Below, piece by piece: positions 45,448 through 54,390 of a DNA stretch of 64,000 nucleotides. The notes under the pieces are model-generated. The model worked only from the letters and a program-made list of their open reading frames with translations, did no database searches and was not told where the DNA came from. Positions within the stretch are counted from its first letter, which is position 1. Each line of letters starts with the position of its first letter. Made by a program: the position numbers and the translations under genes. Source of the stretch: Prevotella sp. (lineage in GTDB: Bacteria > Bacteroidota > Bacteroidia > Bacteroidales > Dysgonomonadaceae); contig JAITVV010000080.1 in assembly GCA_031285625.1 (NCBI GenBank), positions 1-64,000 on the forward strand, written 5' to 3'.

Positions 45448-47055
45448 TTAACCGGACATATCGTTCCCCATTTTCATTAATTTAACAGGTTTGAACTGTA
45501 AGAAATAAAGGACAATTCCAATTAATAATATAATTCCAAAGATGAGCATCCACCCGGCAATTGTCTTTATACTTACTGTTACGGCTTGTATCTGTATTTT
45601 TTGATAGAGCAGATTTGTTGCTATCTTCTGTGCATCCTCTATACTCCAGCCCTGGGCTAAAGCTGTGTTTACTGAGGATGAAAACTGACTGGAAGCCAAT
45701 TGATTTTGCATATCTACACCTTGTGAGAGGATAAGGCTGTTTTTTTGCTGAAGACGATATAGCCAGTTGGTAAGGATGGAAGCACCTACGGCAGGAGCAA
45801 GGGCAGAACGCGCTCCAATCAGGAAAAAGGCATTGTAGATTAGCTGCTTTGGTGATAATCCGTATATCCCATAAATAGCGAATGCAACAAAGAGTACCAG
45901 CATTCCTACTCCCCGCAGAAACATTAACAAATAAAGGTCCTCATAAAGTCCGCTTGGCATTATCTGAAAATAGAGAAGTGCTATGGAAAGTGTGAAGCAG
46001 GAAAATCCCAGAAATATAAGCCATGTCATACGTATTTCTTTCATAAACCAGTAATAGCAAATAACCCCACCGACTACAAACCCCGGAATTGTATAGAGAT
46101 ACAATTCATTAACATGTGCACTATCCAGACGCAGAACATTTGTTGTGTATGAAGATACCAGTATGCTGAATGATGTATAAAACATCAGAACAAAGGATAG
46201 TATATAGACTGTCACAGAATTTCTGTTTTTTAAAACACTCAGATCAAGAAATGGTTTGTCTGAGAATTGCCTGCGTATAAAAAGCCATCCTGTAACAGGA
46301 ATTAGAACAGTCGCTATAATGATACTATTTGAGGCAAACCAGTCTTTTGTCTTCCCGTATGTTGCCACATATATAATTGCCATAAAACAGACAGAAATAA
46401 GGAAAAAACTTATCCAGTCTATATCTTTTATGGGAATACGCACCAAGCGCCTGGCAAACGACATACATAGAACAACAGCTATGATTGCTACCAACAGCAT
46501 CAATATCATAAAGTAATACATATATTGCCAATTATATATGTAAGCTAGTTCGGCAGTTATGACTAATGATAATTGACCACAGGTGAGGGTTATAGGATAG
46601 AATTTTGCATAAAACTCATTACGTGTTCCGCTGGGACTTAAAGCAGGCATTAAGATGTTGATTGTCTCAATCATCGAAAAGGCTTTGAAATAGCCGATAA
46701 AGAAACTACAGATTATGATAACTTCTATATAGTTTGTTTCAGCACAAATAAGGCTGAGTAAAACCTGAAAAAGAAGGACTATCAGTATGATCGTTTTAGC
46801 AGTCGCTATTGGTTTTATTTTGGGTATGACCAGATGTGCAACGGCCATACCTGCCGAAGAGGCATAATAGGCCATATTTATATCTTCAGATAAAACCCCC
46901 AGATAACCGGAAATGTCAATATTGCTTCCTGTATAAGCTCCATTAACCAGCAAAATAGGTATAAGTATGAGCAAAGCTACCACAACCTTCAGCCAATTGG
47001 GTACCCAACTTCTAAAAGGACTTATTGTTGTGGTTCGTATAACAGGTATGATCAT
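45448..47055 (-). CDS. MFS efflux transporter, DHA2 (EmrB-like) family
   Basis: This 535-residue inner-membrane protein has about 14 hydrophobic segments, the layout of DHA2 proton-driven drug exporters. The N-terminal segment is LKVVVALLILIPILLVNG, and FSMIETINILMPALSP lies in the region of the family's conserved motifs. It is the last gene of a set encoding MarR regulator, outer-membrane channel, adaptor and transporter, so it should pump a drug or toxic acid across both membranes. It lacks some hallmarks of E. coli EmrB, so it is a divergent member and its substrate cannot be told. Confidence 0.88.
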   Translation of the reverse strand: MIIPVIRTTTISPFRSWVPNWLKVVVALLILIPILLVNGAYTGSNIDISGYLGVLSEDINMAYYASSAGMAVAHLVIPKIKPIATAKTIILIVLLFQVLLSLICAETNYIEVIIICSFFIGYFKAFSMIETINILMPALSPSGTRNEFYAKFYPITLTCGQLSLVITAELAYIYNWQYMYYFMILMLLVAIIAVVLCMSFARRLVRIPIKDIDWISFFLISVCFMAIIYVATYGKTKDWFASNSIIIATVLIPVTGWLFIRRQFSDKPFLDLSVLKNRNSVTVYILSFVLMFYTSFSILVSSYTTNVLRLDSAHVNELYLYTIPGFVVGGVICYYWFMKEIRMTWLIFLGFSCFTLSIALLYFQIMPSGLYEDLYLLMFLRGVGMLVLFVAFAIYGIYGLSPKQLIYNAFFLIGARSALAPAVGASILTNWLYRLQQKNSLILSQGVDMQNQLASSQFSSSVNTALAQGWSIEDAQKIATNLLYQKIQIQAVTVSIKTIAGWMLIFGIILLIGIVLYFLQFKPVKLMKMGNDMSG

Positions 47056-47062
47056 TTTCTTA

Positions 47063-48157
47063 TTACTTTATAGCTTCGGTAACAACCATCATTCCGGCAC
47101 GTAATTTTTTCATATCTTCATTTGATATGTTTTCGAATTCAATACGTACGGGGATACGTTGTTGGATTTTCACAAAGTTTCCTGCCGAATTATCGGTCGG
47201 TAACATCGAATATTTTGCTCCGGTTGCTTCAGATATAGCAGTAACCCTTCCTTTAAATGTTTTATCATTGATAGCATCAACACGTATTTGTATTTCTTGT
47301 CCGATATAGATATTCTCAATCTGTTTTTCCCTGTAGTTGGCTATTATCCATTTGTTGTCATTTTTTATCAGATTTGTAATAGTTTGCCCTGCCTGAACCA
47401 GTTGTCCTGCTTCGAGTGTCCGCCGCCCTACATAGCCACTATAAGGGGCAATTATAATCGTATATGACAGGTTTAGTTTCGCCATAGCCAAATCAGCCTT
47501 ACGGCGGAGAATAGTTGCTTCTGCATTACCTTGCCTTTTCGACGTTTCGGTGGAAGTTGATTTTAAGGCTTCCTTTTGCTTCATCAGTGCATTGTAGTGT
47601 GCATTTTGTGCATCATAGTCACTTTTTATCTGATCGTATTGCTGTTGGGAAACAGATTCTGCATCCAATAGGTTTTTATATCTTTTCAGGTCTTGTTCCG
47701 ATCTCCATAGACGTGCTTTCGCTTCTTCAATATTAGCGTCAGATACTGCTACATTTGTTGATGTTGTGATTATGCTGGAAGATAAAACAGATGATGTATT
47801 TCTAGCATCCATCAATGCTGCTTCTGCATCCATTTCTTTTATTTTAAATTCCCTGTCATCGATTATAAGTAAGGTATCGCCCTCATTTACCCATTGATGG
47901 TCTGTAAAACGAACTTCTTTGATATAACCCGCAACCCTTGAATTGATTGGAGTTATATATTGCTCTATGGTAGCATCATTGGTTATTTCATATTTATAAT
48001 AACGGATAAAGAAATTAATCCCCCATGCTATACCACCTAATGCAAGAAGGATACTGATCGTATTAAGTATAATATTACGGGTACGCTTTTTCTTAAGCTT
48101 ATGATAGGCTTCCTTTTCTTCTTGTTTATCTTTTAGTGCTGATTTATCTGTATCCAT
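47063..48157 (-). CDS. HlyD/EmrA-type membrane fusion protein
   Basis: This 364-residue periplasmic adaptor has one N-terminal membrane helix (about 28-50), a split biotinyl/lipoyl domain (ITPINSRVAGYIKEV near 66-80 and APYSGYVGRRTLEAGQLV near 235) and a coiled-coil hairpin in between (about 115-220). A beta-barrel domain with TISEA and KIQQRIPVRIEF lies towards the end. It links the DHA2 transporter (7 bases downstream) with the TolC-like channel encoded upstream. Confidence 0.93.
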   Translation of the reverse strand: MDTDKSALKDKQEEKEAYHKLKKKRTRNIILNTISILLALGGIAWGINFFIRYYKYEITNDATIEQYITPINSRVAGYIKEVRFTDHQWVNEGDTLLIIDDREFKIKEMDAEAALMDARNTSSVLSSSIITTSTNVAVSDANIEEAKARLWRSEQDLKRYKNLLDAESVSQQQYDQIKSDYDAQNAHYNALMKQKEALKSTSTETSKRQGNAEATILRRKADLAMAKLNLSYTIIIAPYSGYVGRRTLEAGQLVQAGQTITNLIKNDNKWIIANYREKQIENIYIGQEIQIRVDAINDKTFKGRVTAISEATGAKYSMLPTDNSAGNFVKIQQRIPVRIEFENISNEDMKKLRAGMMVVTEAIK

Positions 48158-48159
48158 AA

Positions 48160-49467
48160 TTATAGATTTCCACTTACTTTTTGTAGTTGATAATACGTAT
48201 ATATTGCATTAGTTTTAGCTGCAGTTAGTTGCAGTTCAGCATTTAGCTGTACAGTATTTGCATCTAACAGGTCGGTTAGTATAGCTAATTGATTAAAGTA
48301 TTTATTCTTTACAATGCGGTAATTTTCATTAGATTGCACCAATGATTCTTCCAGTGATTTTATCCTGTCCTGAGCTTCCTTATGTTTTACATACGCTGAT
48401 TTTACGCTTGTACGTATATTTTGTTTTTGCTGCTCTTGTGCCAATTCCTGTAATTGTATTTGCCGTTTGGCAGCACTTGTGCTATGTTTTTTATCAAAAA
48501 GTGAAGATATATGGTAAGACAAATTCAATGTAATGCCCCACGCGTTTAGGTATAAATCTTGTGCCGGGGAAACATTCGGTATGGGACGTGCCAATGTATT
48601 GCTTGCCTGTAAAGATAGGGTGGGCAAGTAGTCTGCCTTCACCAGTTTCAGGTTGTTTTGAGCCAAAACTATATTTGTTTCTGTTATTTTCAGATCAGGA
48701 TATTGCATATAAGCCTGATAGATGTAATCGTTTTCTGCTTTTATCTCAAGTTGAGAAGATAGGAAGTTGCCATCGGGTTCAAGAATTCTGTTCTCATCCA
48801 TACCTAAGACAATATCCAGTTGCTGTGAAGTGAGTGCAATATCATTTTCAGTTTCTTTATATGATAGTTTATAATTTGTAAGAATAATCTTACTACGTAA
48901 TACATCATTGGTAGTGATCATACCTTGTTCTTTCATCTTTTCAATGTCGCGCAATCGTGTCTCGGCTTCTTCAATATTCTTGGCATATACATCCCGCTCT
49001 TTATATAGATTGAATAAGTCAAGATACTTACCTATTAACCAAAGTTTCAATTCGGATTTATCTTTTTGTAAGGATAGCTGAGCTACTTCTTTCTCAAGAT
49101 TAGCTTTTTCTATGCTGTTTTTAATCCTACCACCCTGATAGATTGGTTGTGTAGCAGTAACCTGATAATTTTGTTTCCAGTCCGGGGTATCGGAATGTTT
49201 CAGGAAGGATAAGTCTTTATCCAGTATGGTGGGGGTACCTACATAGCCAAATAGTCCTGCTACTGAAATATCGGGCAATTGTTTGTTTTTAGCCAGGCTG
49301 ACTTTGTCTTCGGATATCTGTGTTTTTATAACAGACGCCTGAATAGCCACACTGTTTTGTAGTCCACGGTCGAAAAGCTCATTCACAGTTATCCTGTATG
49401 GTGCCTGAGCTACCAATGGCAGTGAAAAGATTAGAAATATATATAATATGTGAGTACTCTTTTTCAC
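48160..49467 (-). CDS. TolC-family outer-membrane efflux channel
   Basis: This 435-residue outer-membrane channel has a signal peptide ending near LVAQA (about 22). Two repeats of long alpha-hairpins follow the OEP family pattern, for example IQASVIKTQISEDKVSLAKN and DLLDANTVQLNAELQLTAAKT. The start codon is GTG, directly abutting the marR stop, and the stop is two bases from the adaptor gene, so translation is closely coupled. No acylated Cys follows the leader, unlike OprM-type channels. Confidence 0.92.
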   Translation of the reverse strand: MKKSTHILYIFLIFSLPLVAQAPYRITVNELFDRGLQNSVAIQASVIKTQISEDKVSLAKNKQLPDISVAGLFGYVGTPTILDKDLSFLKHSDTPDWKQNYQVTATQPIYQGGRIKNSIEKANLEKEVAQLSLQKDKSELKLWLIGKYLDLFNLYKERDVYAKNIEEAETRLRDIEKMKEQGMITTNDVLRSKIILTNYKLSYKETENDIALTSQQLDIVLGMDENRILEPDGNFLSSQLEIKAENDYIYQAYMQYPDLKITETNIVLAQNNLKLVKADYLPTLSLQASNTLARPIPNVSPAQDLYLNAWGITLNLSYHISSLFDKKHSTSAAKRQIQLQELAQEQQKQNIRTSVKSAYVKHKEAQDRIKSLEESLVQSNENYRIVKNKYFNQLAILTDLLDANTVQLNAELQLTAAKTNAIYTYYQLQKVSGNL

Positions 49468-49893
49468 TTAGTTTTCTTTTATAGTCTGCGTAAATTCTTT
49501 CATATAGCCAATGCACAGTTCGATATGGTTGAGATTCACATTCTTCTCCAGTTCGTTGTATACATCTTCTATTATTTTTTTTATTTCTACATAGAGCTTA
49601 TTACCCTTGTCTGATAATACAACAAGTTTACTTCGCTTATCGTTTACGTCTTCTTCACGTTTTATCAGACCTCTTTTTTCCATATTCTTTATCAAATATG
49701 ACAGACTCGATTTGTCTTTATACGTCAGGTTGGCCAATTCCTGCTGGTTTACTTTTCCAGCTCCATCGAGACACCTCAAAATATGTAACATTTCAAATGT
49801 TACATCTATGCTATGTTCTCGTATTTTTCTATGGATTATCTGACGGTAGTAAGACTGTGTCTGCAATATTGTTTGTACAAAAGTTTGCAACAT
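49468..49893 (-). CDS. MarR-family transcriptional regulator of the efflux operon
   Basis: This 141-residue winged-helix protein has a recognition region QQELANLTYKDKSSLSYLIKNMEKRGLIKRE and the wing RSKLVVLSDKG. Such regulators bind as dimers to palindromes and are released by phenolic or drug ligands. The gene heads the efflux operon, and two adjacent palindromes (49936-49981) lie just upstream, consistent with autorepression. I choose the ATG at 49893, because an upstream TTG lies beyond the -7 box at 49913-49920. Confidence 0.92.
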   Translation of the reverse strand: MLQTFVQTILQTQSYYRQIIHRKIREHSIDVTFEMLHILRCLDGAGKVNQQELANLTYKDKSSLSYLIKNMEKRGLIKREEDVNDKRSKLVVLSDKGNKLYVEIKKIIEDVYNELEKNVNLNHIELCIGYMKEFTQTIKEN

Positions 49894-49912
49894 GTCTTTA
49901 TTATTTTGTGTG

Positions 49913-49920
49913 CAAAGATA
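49913..49920 (-). promoter_or_regulatory. -7 box (TATCTTTG) of the marR-efflux operon
   Basis: CAAAGATA on plus reads TATCTTTG on minus, 19 bases before the ATG. Confidence 0.55.
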
Positions 49921-49935
49921 CAACAAAAACAATGA

Positions 49936-49953
49936 TAGTTGAATGTTCAACTA
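49936..49953. promoter_or_regulatory. Palindromic operator candidate 1 for MarR
   Basis: TAGTTGAATGTTCAACTA is a perfect 18-bp palindrome about 16 bases upstream of the -7 box, where a repressor would block the upstream promoter region. The TTGAA...TTCAA form suits a MarR dimer. Confidence 0.6.
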
Positions 49954-49981
49954 AATATTTTTTGATATATCAAAAAATATT
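49954..49981. promoter_or_regulatory. Palindromic operator candidate 2, 28 bp
   Basis: A perfect 28-bp palindrome with arms AATATTTTTTGATA and TATCAAAAAATATT, directly abutting the 18-bp one. It may be a second regulator site, or a transcription terminator-like or activator site. Its function is not shown by the sequence. Confidence 0.5.
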
Positions 49982-50108
49982 ATTGATAATAGATAGAAGA
50001 GATTTCTTCGCCTGAAATTATCTTATATAATAGGCTTGTTATATAATACGGAAAGATAAAGTGACAATCAGAAAGTATCGAAAAGCTGTTACTTTTGTCA
50101 CTTTTTAG

Positions 50109-53100
50109 TTAACAATGAGGCATTCTTTCCAATATTCTTCTATATATGCTATTCTGATTTAGGATATAATCGTTTCCGATAAGGAATAGTTGTTCACGGG
50201 CACGGGTCAGGGCTACATTTAACTTCCGGTCAACAGTCCCTTCACGGTTCATATTGCAAAAGTTAGTCAACTGATAAGGTCTGTTGAAACAGAATGATAG
50301 CATGATAACATCGCGTTGACTTCCCTGATAACGCTCAACAGTATCTACCATAATATTTCTAAATTCTGCAATACCAGTCTCTTCTAATTTCTGTTTTATT
50401 AATGCTATCTGATTTCTGTATGGAGTGATAATTCCTAGTGTTTTTTGTGAATCAAATTGTAGGCTGTTTGCTTTATATAAATTGAATAATGCTATAGATA
50501 ATAACACTACCACATCAGCTTCGGTGCTGTTCGTTTTATCACTTATATTGGTGTTGTCAGATTGTCTTACGGGTATGAATCCCGTTCTTTTGGTGGCAAT
50601 CAGGGATTGAAATCTATCTGATTCGTCAAATACCAGATATTGCAGATTGATTTCCTGCCTTTCAGTAGCGGTTTTTAACAGGCTGTCGTAAAAGTTTGTA
50701 TTTACAAGGTCTGCAATTTCTCGATGCATGCGTCCATGATATGTAAGTGTATCAAAGGCATGTGTCCACCCATTATCTTTACAAATGCGAAACAGACGTT
50801 CAAACAGTGATTCCCTGCAATCGTATAACTTTATGTCATTTAATAATTCTTCGTTTACTTTCGACTTATTCTCATTTTGCAATGTGATTGTTGACAGCTG
50901 TTTATGATCTCCTATCATAATAAATTTATCAAAGCAGGTAAGAAGTCCTGCTATCTGTGGCTCCAGAATTTGAGATGCTTCATCGATAATTGCTACATTA
51001 AAATGTTTCAGATCAAGTAATTCCGGTTTCCCTATTATAGATGCCAGGGTACCTACAAAGATGCGGCTGCTATCTATCGTCTGCAATAGTTCTTTCCGGT
51101 TGTTAGCCTGATGTGAGATGTTTTGCAATAACCTGTGTCGATATGGTTCTCCACAAGATAGTTCTGAACCTATTCGGATATATTTATTACAGTTAGCATT
51201 GTCTTTATCAAAAGCCTGGCAGATAGAGGCACATAATTCATCCACAGCACGATTGGTATATGCCATTACCAGAATGTTTGTATCTGGGTCTGCATGTAAT
51301 TTTTCTATAAGCTGCTTGGCAAATATCGAAGTCTTTCCTGTACCGGGAGGGCCAACTATCAGAAAATAGTCTTTGGCAGCTAATGCTTTATCTATAACTG
51401 TTTTCTGCTTTTCCTCCTTTGTTAATTCCTGGATATCTAGTGATTGGGTATATGTTGTATCTGGTTTGTTAAGCCCTAGTAACAGATTTTTCTTATCCTT
51501 GGGTGCTGCTAAAAAAGAAAACAGACTCTTGTACATGGCATTGTAACTATGGTCGAGTTTGTCATGCTCAACAGCCCAATATTTATATCTGGAAAAGAAA
51601 CTGTGATTTCGTTGCTTGTATCTGAAACGTAAAATGACTTTGTCAGCAGAAACTTCTACTACGGTGCCTTTCAATATTTGATTGGTAAGCACAGTATGAC
51701 TTTCATTTTGTCTTGGGTAGAGTATACATATCTCTCCTTCACGGAAGTTCGCACAGTCCTCAATATTTTCTCTTCTGAACCGGATGATCATATCTCTACC
51801 GTTGTCGTCGATATCCTCAATTTCCAAGTCGGAGATCAGGTCAAGTGCATCTTTACGTTCAGCAAAAGTAGTATTCCACAGGGCGGATATACTCATGGAT
51901 GAATCAAAATGTTCATCCCCCATTTTTTGTAAATAAAGTTCCCTGGTTATGAAATTAATATAGCGATAGAAATATGTTTTTTCTAGAGGTGTTGCCTCTA
52001 TCAGTACTTTCTTTAATTCTGATAGTTTGTCTGTGAAAAAGTCAGGTACACGACCGTAATTATCCAAATCAAACAGTTCATTGAATGTATCTTCTACTGT
52101 TTGAGTATTTCCCAGATATAAATCATGCTCTGTAGCTACAATCATATTTCTGAGATTAATTATATCTTTTTCCAGTTGATAGAATCTGGCTGCAAAACGG
52201 ATATTTTCACCCGCATTGTCAGCACTTGAATATAAAATTGTCGGATAAATATGTCGTGCATCCTTATTGAACACACTTTGTATCATCAGACGGTAAATGG
52301 CTGTCTGCGTTTCATGATTTGGAGCTATTTTGGTAACATCTTCGCGAGGGTAGGGAGGTTTCCCCGATTTCAATTCAATGATACGTTCTGTTCCTGTCGT
52401 CTCATTTGATAATTGAAGCAGATCGAGTCTTCCCTGAAATCCATATTTTTCACAAAAGAATGAAGGCTCTAACATACAGGAAGATATGTCGAATCCATTT
52501 GCAGGCATGTCGTGCAACACTACCCGCTTAATATTATTGAAGTGTCTTTCTGCTCGCGACATGAAATCCTTGAAATCATGTATAGCACGAATGTCCTTAC
52601 ATGAGGCGTACTCAAACGGCATTTGTTGGAAAGACTTCTTAAAGGTCTCCTCAAAAGTCAGATCCTCTGCATCTTCGGCGTAGATGAGTTCATCTAAAAA
52701 GAAGTTAGCCAGATTTCCTAACAGTATATAATGAGAATTTACATTAGGCTCAAACTTTCTCCGGAAGTAGTGCAGATACGAACTTCCATATGATTGAAAA
52801 CATTCAGCCATAGCAGAAGCATCTATCAGGTAGTCCGGTTCTAGAACGAATATTTTTGATATATAATATCCGGCCTCATCTTTCTTTACATCAATCAGAT
52901 TCAATTGTGCACCAATCCAAAGGCGATCGATGGTAGGGGTAAAGATATCATTCATTAATAAGACATTGTATCTTATAGTTAATATCTTATCAGGAAGGAG
53001 ATCTGATTGACAAATAATTATTTCGTTTTCTTTGTCAATATTTATTACCTGTACCCTTATTTTGTCTAATCGAAGATCTTCGTTTTCAGAAGTTGTTCTC

Positions 53101-53471
53101 TCAAAATTGGTGAGATCAATTTTCTCTCCGTTTATGAATGAGAGAAAATTATTTAATGCTTCTTTGGCTAGCTTATATTGGTTCGGAGATATTAAATTCT
53201 GGTCGCTACGAAGTAAGAACGTTGATTTTATTCTTATGTTTTGCAGTTGCCATTCCAGCGGTTTCGGCAACTCATATTTTTGAGAAATAAATACCAGACG
53301 CGAGAATAAAGAAGGAAACTGCAAAGATTCACTTCCTGTGATTTCTTTGCAGCTTCTTTCCAGTATCCGTTTTAAGCGGATATATTTGTTTCTTAATGAT
53401 AAATCGGATTGATCTATTTGTTGTATCTCAGAGAGATAGTCGGATAATAATGTTTTAATATTATCAGACAT
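50109..53471 (-). CDS. Dna2-like PD-(D/E)XK nuclease / SF1 helicase
   Basis: This is a 1120-residue two-part enzyme. The middle has a RecB/Cas4-like nuclease core: GRLDLL (about 346-351), IIELKSG (about 362-368) and a QxxxY helix in TQTAIYRLM. The C-terminal third is a superfamily 1B helicase with Walker A GPPGTGKTS (about 706-714), DEASQ, GDHKQL, TPYRNQ, ERYQGSQRD and VALTRAREQL. This order is that of Dna2, which processes DNA ends and flaps. The Cys cluster that binds FeS in Dna2 and AddB is not visible. It is a single gene; DNA repair or antiviral roles are both possible. Confidence 0.85.
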   Translation of the reverse strand: MSDNIKTLLSDYLSEIQQIDQSDLSLRNKYIRLKRILERSCKEITGSESLQFPSLFSRLVFISQKYELPKPLEWQLQNIRIKSTFLLRSDQNLISPNQYKLAKEALNNFLSFINGEKIDLTNFERTTSENEDLRLDKIRVQVINIDKENEIIICQSDLLPDKILTIRYNVLLMNDIFTPTIDRLWIGAQLNLIDVKKDEAGYYISKIFVLEPDYLIDASAMAECFQSYGSSYLHYFRRKFEPNVNSHYILLGNLANFFLDELIYAEDAEDLTFEETFKKSFQQMPFEYASCKDIRAIHDFKDFMSRAERHFNNIKRVVLHDMPANGFDISSCMLEPSFFCEKYGFQGRLDLLQLSNETTGTERIIELKSGKPPYPREDVTKIAPNHETQTAIYRLMIQSVFNKDARHIYPTILYSSADNAGENIRFAARFYQLEKDIINLRNMIVATEHDLYLGNTQTVEDTFNELFDLDNYGRVPDFFTDKLSELKKVLIEATPLEKTYFYRYINFITRELYLQKMGDEHFDSSMSISALWNTTFAERKDALDLISDLEIEDIDDNGRDMIIRFRRENIEDCANFREGEICILYPRQNESHTVLTNQILKGTVVEVSADKVILRFRYKQRNHSFFSRYKYWAVEHDKLDHSYNAMYKSLFSFLAAPKDKKNLLLGLNKPDTTYTQSLDIQELTKEEKQKTVIDKALAAKDYFLIVGPPGTGKTSIFAKQLIEKLHADPDTNILVMAYTNRAVDELCASICQAFDKDNANCNKYIRIGSELSCGEPYRHRLLQNISHQANNRKELLQTIDSSRIFVGTLASIIGKPELLDLKHFNVAIIDEASQILEPQIAGLLTCFDKFIMIGDHKQLSTITLQNENKSKVNEELLNDIKLYDCRESLFERLFRICKDNGWTHAFDTLTYHGRMHREIADLVNTNFYDSLLKTATERQEINLQYLVFDESDRFQSLIATKRTGFIPVRQSDNTNISDKTNSTEADVVVLLSIALFNLYKANSLQFDSQKTLGIITPYRNQIALIKQKLEETGIAEFRNIMVDTVERYQGSQRDVIMLSFCFNRPYQLTNFCNMNREGTVDRKLNVALTRAREQLFLIGNDYILNQNSIYRRILERMPHC

Positions 53472-53477
53472 AGAATA

Positions 53478-54029
53478 TTAATATCTGATTTCAAAGTCAA
53501 AAATATTTTTTACTTCAAAGTCGAAATAGGTTTGTTGAGGTATATCGAGTAGCTCCCCGTCAATATAGAAATTGAGTTGACCTCTACGAGCTAAGTTATA
53601 TGCCATGTCAGACATAAACTCTTGTAGTAGATGATAGTCCGCGTCTATTACTTTCGCTTCTTTATCATTGTCAACGATCATCCTTAATGTACGTGAATTA
53701 ACACCATCGGCAGACAATCTGATATTTACGTGATCACCTGCTACAAATAATTCACCATAGAAAAGAAAAACTTCGGACTCGATTGATCTTACATCAACAA
53801 TGTCTAATCTGCGTGCATCTATGCCTCCGATATCTTCGGCACGCAAATCATATGAAAAACTGAATCGTCCCTTATTATCAGTATATATAGGATCTTTATC
53901 AAATTCCGTAGATAAATTTAATGTACCACGTCTCCACTCATAATCATCATCTGAACTACACGAGGAGAATGTTACTACAGCAACAACTGTTAGAATAACC
54001 GCAAAAAGTTTGTTTTTATAAAGTTTCAT
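53478..54029 (-). CDS. Lipoprotein of unknown function
   Basis: This is a 183-residue lipoprotein with the lipobox TFSSC (Cys24), followed by SSDDDYEW. The mature part alternates charged strands (GTLNLSTEFDKDPIYTD, DIVDVRSIESEVFLFYG) and ends with an aromatic FDFEVKNIFDFEIRY. I choose the ATG at 54029, since the upstream TTG lies inside the -7 box at 54048-54055. It lies directly upstream of the nuclease-helicase gene with a gap of six bases, so the two might be co-transcribed, although a functional link is not apparent. Confidence 0.75.
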   Translation of the reverse strand: MKLYKNKLFAVILTVVAVVTFSSCSSDDDYEWRRGTLNLSTEFDKDPIYTDNKGRFSFSYDLRAEDIGGIDARRLDIVDVRSIESEVFLFYGELFVAGDHVNIRLSADGVNSRTLRMIVDNDKEAKVIDADYHLLQEFMSDMAYNLARRGQLNFYIDGELLDIPQQTYFDFEVKNIFDFEIRY

Positions 54030-54047
54030 ATTTTTTAATTTTGGTGA

Positions 54048-54055
54048 CAAAGATA
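54048..54055 (-). promoter_or_regulatory. -7 box (TATCTTTG) of the lipoprotein gene
   Basis: CAAAGATA on plus reads TATCTTTG on minus, 18 bases before the ATG. Confidence 0.5.
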
Positions 54056-54162
54056 CATATTTCTATATATATGACTAAAGAAATTCGATTTTGTAACATG
54101 AAGAAATGGAGATATAGAAAAATTTTATAAGTAACGGGTAGTTATTTGTAAAAGGGTTTGCT

Positions 54163-54170
54163 TATCTTTG
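54163..54170 (+). promoter_or_regulatory. -7 box (TATCTTTG) of the thiamine uptake operon
   Basis: A perfect TAnnTTTG, placed so that the transcript would begin just before the riboswitch. Confidence 0.55.
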
Positions 54171-54177
54171 TCACGAA

Positions 54178-54257
54178 ATCTTAGGGGTGCCTTAATATCA
54201 CAGGCTGAGATCACACGCATAAAACCTGATCCGGATAATGCCGGCGTAGGGAAAGAA
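54178..54257 (+). ncRNA. TPP riboswitch (THI element)
   Basis: The conserved THI-box parts are present in order: GGGGTGCC (54184-54191), GGCTGAGA (54203-54210), ACCTGATCCGGATAATGCCGGCGTAGGGA (split here as CCTGATCCGGATAATG and CCGGCGTAGGG). A short outer stem TCTT/AAGA closes it. The aptamer binds thiamine pyrophosphate and should lower expression of the downstream receptor and transporter. The space to the start codon holds a hairpin ATATGCAT/ATGCATAT (54259-54282) and another GGTCG/CGACC hairpin (about 54335-54370), both candidates for the expression platform. Confidence 0.95.
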
Positions 54258-54390
54258 AATATGCATATGCGCAGATGCATATCTTTAAAATTCGGGAAAT
54301 TATCTTATCAAACCCCTTTTTTGTTTAACATCAGGACATGAGGTCGAAATATTAAGCTAGCGACCCTGTCAGAATAATTTTAATTATTAA

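Noticed and set aside
49954-49981. 28-bp palindrome as the terminator of the minus-strand nuclease-helicase gene
   Set aside because: That gene ends at 50109, and the palindrome lies over 120 bases beyond it, next to the divergently placed promoter region of marR. A terminator role is possible but less likely than an operator.
50109-54029. Nuclease-helicase plus lipoprotein as a new defence system
   Set aside because: The lipoprotein is exported and has no nucleic-acid features. No mobile-element context or composition shift is visible, so the adjacency looks incidental.
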